From Flavobacterium sp. UBA7680 (GTDB taxonomy: Bacteria > Bacteroidota > Bacteroidia > Flavobacteriales > Flavobacteriaceae): 13,461 nucleotides of DNA. The position numbers were made by a program, and so were the translations under genes. Of the stretch, positions 12,287 to 13,461 are shown piece by piece. Below the pieces are notes generated by a model that saw only the letters and a program-made list of their open reading frames with translations, was not told the origin of the DNA and did no database searches. Each line of letters begins with the position of its first letter. Position 1 is the first letter of the stretch. The stretch covers positions 1-13,461 of the forward strand of contig NZ_DLHA01000053.1 of assembly GCF_002482975.1 (NCBI RefSeq), in the 5' to 3' direction.

Positions 12287-13461
12287 ATGATTTCATATAA
12301 AGAAAGGCATCAAGCCAAGACTAAATTTAAAAATAACAATTTAAAACCTACTCTTATAAATATTGACTACTTAATTATTAATCTCGAGGGTCAGCCGTTT
12401 GGAGAGTTTCCCGAACATTCAAAATTTCGATTGAAATCTTACGAATACGGAACTAAAATATTTGAGTTAAGAGCAGACTTATATTATGAAGATTTAAAAA
12501 TCGGTATTTATACCGCAAAACCTCGTTCTGTTATTATGAGCGATCAATTTGCACAATTACAATTTGAAAACAATCTATTTTACACATTGTCTAACGATGC
12601 CTTAAGAGGTATCATAAACGCTTTTTGCGATGAAACAAACTACTTTTTTAAGTCTGTTAATAGACTGGATATTTGCCTTGACAAGTCTGATATCAACAAT
12701 TCTTACCGTAATTTATATAGTAATGTGGTTGCAGGTAACTACCTTATTTCAGGTCGTCCGAAAAATTTACAAAGCTATTTTGAAACGTACAAAGGAAAAT
12801 CAATACTTAACGGTTTCCAAATAGGAAAAAGAACATCCGATAAAATAATCCGATGCTATAACAAAACGCTGTCATTGCAATTAACTGAAAAGCCATATAT
12901 AAATGAATATTACGCAAATAATGGTTTGAAAAATGAGAATGTTTGGCGTTTTGAATACCAGTTAAATTCAGCATTTTTTAGAGGTCTAAACGAGTACTCT
13001 AAATTAGATATAAATATCAGTCAAACAATGACTTGGGGTCTTTTTGATAAAGCAAATCTTTATGAATTATTGAAGATTGCTAATAAAGGTTTTTTTGAAC
13101 TTCGTGAGAATACTGGCAAAAGTCAAATCAATAAAGAAAAGCTTATTACCCTTTTTGATTTTGATTTTTTGCAATCTCAAATTACCAAATTCAATCCTAT
13201 AATTAAACGTTTAAAAAAGGTTGTTCTTTCTTCGACAACAATTAAAAAACGTCTTGCAAAATCTCTATTTAGAGAATATTATGCAAACAATCAAGACATA
13301 TCTTATATCGTTGCTCTCAATCTTTTACTTGAAGATATGGACATGACTACTGAAAACCAACTTTTAGTATGGTTTCAAAACAAATTACATTTCTATCTGC
13401 ACGAATTTAGAACAAAGGAAAAATTAGTAAATGATTTTGATTCTGAATTATTCCACGAACA
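12287..13461 (+). CDS. Replication initiation protein, Rep_trans/RstA type (partial, runs off window)
   Basis: The frame opens at ATG 12287, the only start after an in-frame TAA at 12251-12253, and stays open for 391 codons to the window edge, so the C-terminus is missing. Motifs of phage and plasmid rolling-circle initiators of the Rep_trans family (filamentous-phage RstA, pT181-type Rep) are visible: NRLDICLD (125-132), GKRTSDKIIRCYNKTL (180-195), where Y191 is a candidate nicking nucleophile, and WRFEYQL (220-226). Such proteins nick the plus origin and start rolling-circle replication. Codon use is AT-rich like the host but with more CTT and TCT in places. The hairpin at 12237-12260 may be its target or control site. 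Whether the element is a filamentous prophage, plasmid or transposable element cannot be told from this end. Confidence 0.8.
   Translation, partial: MISYKERHQAKTKFKNNNLKPTLINIDYLIINLEGQPFGEFPEHSKFRLKSYEYGTKIFELRADLYYEDLKIGIYTAKPRSVIMSDQFAQLQFENNLFYTLSNDALRGIINAFCDETNYFFKSVNRLDICLDKSDINNSYRNLYSNVVAGNYLISGRPKNLQSYFETYKGKSILNGFQIGKRTSDKIIRCYNKTLSLQLTEKPYINEYYANNGLKNENVWRFEYQLNSAFFRGLNEYSKLDINISQTMTWGLFDKANLYELLKIANKGFFELRENTGKSQINKEKLITLFDFDFLQSQITKFNPIIKRLKKVVLSSTTIKKRLAKSLFREYYANNQDISYIVALNLLLEDMDMTTENQLLVWFQNKLHFYLHEFRTKEKLVNDFDSELFHE

Noticed and set aside
12630..12824. 64-codon hydrophobic frame resembling a small membrane (coat-like) protein
   Set aside because: It lies wholly within the replication-initiation frame in another phase. 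The long frame has clear Rep motifs across the same interval, so the short one is most likely a shadow.

Overview
The window looks like a chromosomal segment of a Flavobacterium-type member of the Bacteroidetes. The DNA is strongly AT-rich, genes lack clear Shine-Dalgarno sequences, the encoded enzymes are of flavobacterial character, and one intergenic gap carries the palindromic repeats (GCTTCGACTTCGCTCAGCC and GTCATTTCGAGG types) that I associate with flavobacterial genomes. The assignment rests on pattern recognition, not on a search.

Region 1 (1-5843, + strand) is a complete isoleucine/valine biosynthesis operon, ilvD-ilvB-ilvN-ilvC. It is preceded by a classical transcription attenuator: a 24-codon leader peptide full of Ile and Val codons (no Leu), then a strong intrinsic terminator. 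A candidate antiterminator arm overlaps the end of the leader gene. IlvB and IlvN form acetohydroxyacid synthase, IlvC is a long class II ketol-acid reductoisomerase, and IlvD is dihydroxy-acid dehydratase. The gaps inside the operon (179, 57 and 87 bp) hold repeats or hairpins.

Region 2 (5844-6347) is a 504-bp gap without a gene. It is dense in hairpins and ends with two terminator-like structures upstream of acs. Region 3 (6348-8309) is acs, acetyl-CoA synthetase, with a strong bidirectional terminator. It carries Asn where the classical enzyme has an AMP-contacting Arg. Region 4 (8310-8687) is a gap packed with long inverted and direct repeats.

Region 5 (8688-11201, - strand) is a two-gene operon convergent with acs: a cNMP-binding/CBS/DUF294 nucleotidyltransferase-like protein and a DnaQ-like exonuclease with substituted active-site residues. 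From memory, a similar pair lies beside acs in many proteobacteria, which suggests a signalling role tied to acetate metabolism.

Region 6 (11202-13461) looks like the left end of a mobile element. After a gene-free stretch with palindromes and a dif-like (XerC/XerD-type) site come two small unknown genes, a GC-rich hairpin, and a replication-initiation gene of the Rep_trans/RstA type that runs off the window. This is the arrangement expected of a filamentous-phage-like or small rolling-circle element integrated through Xer recombination, but only one end is visible.
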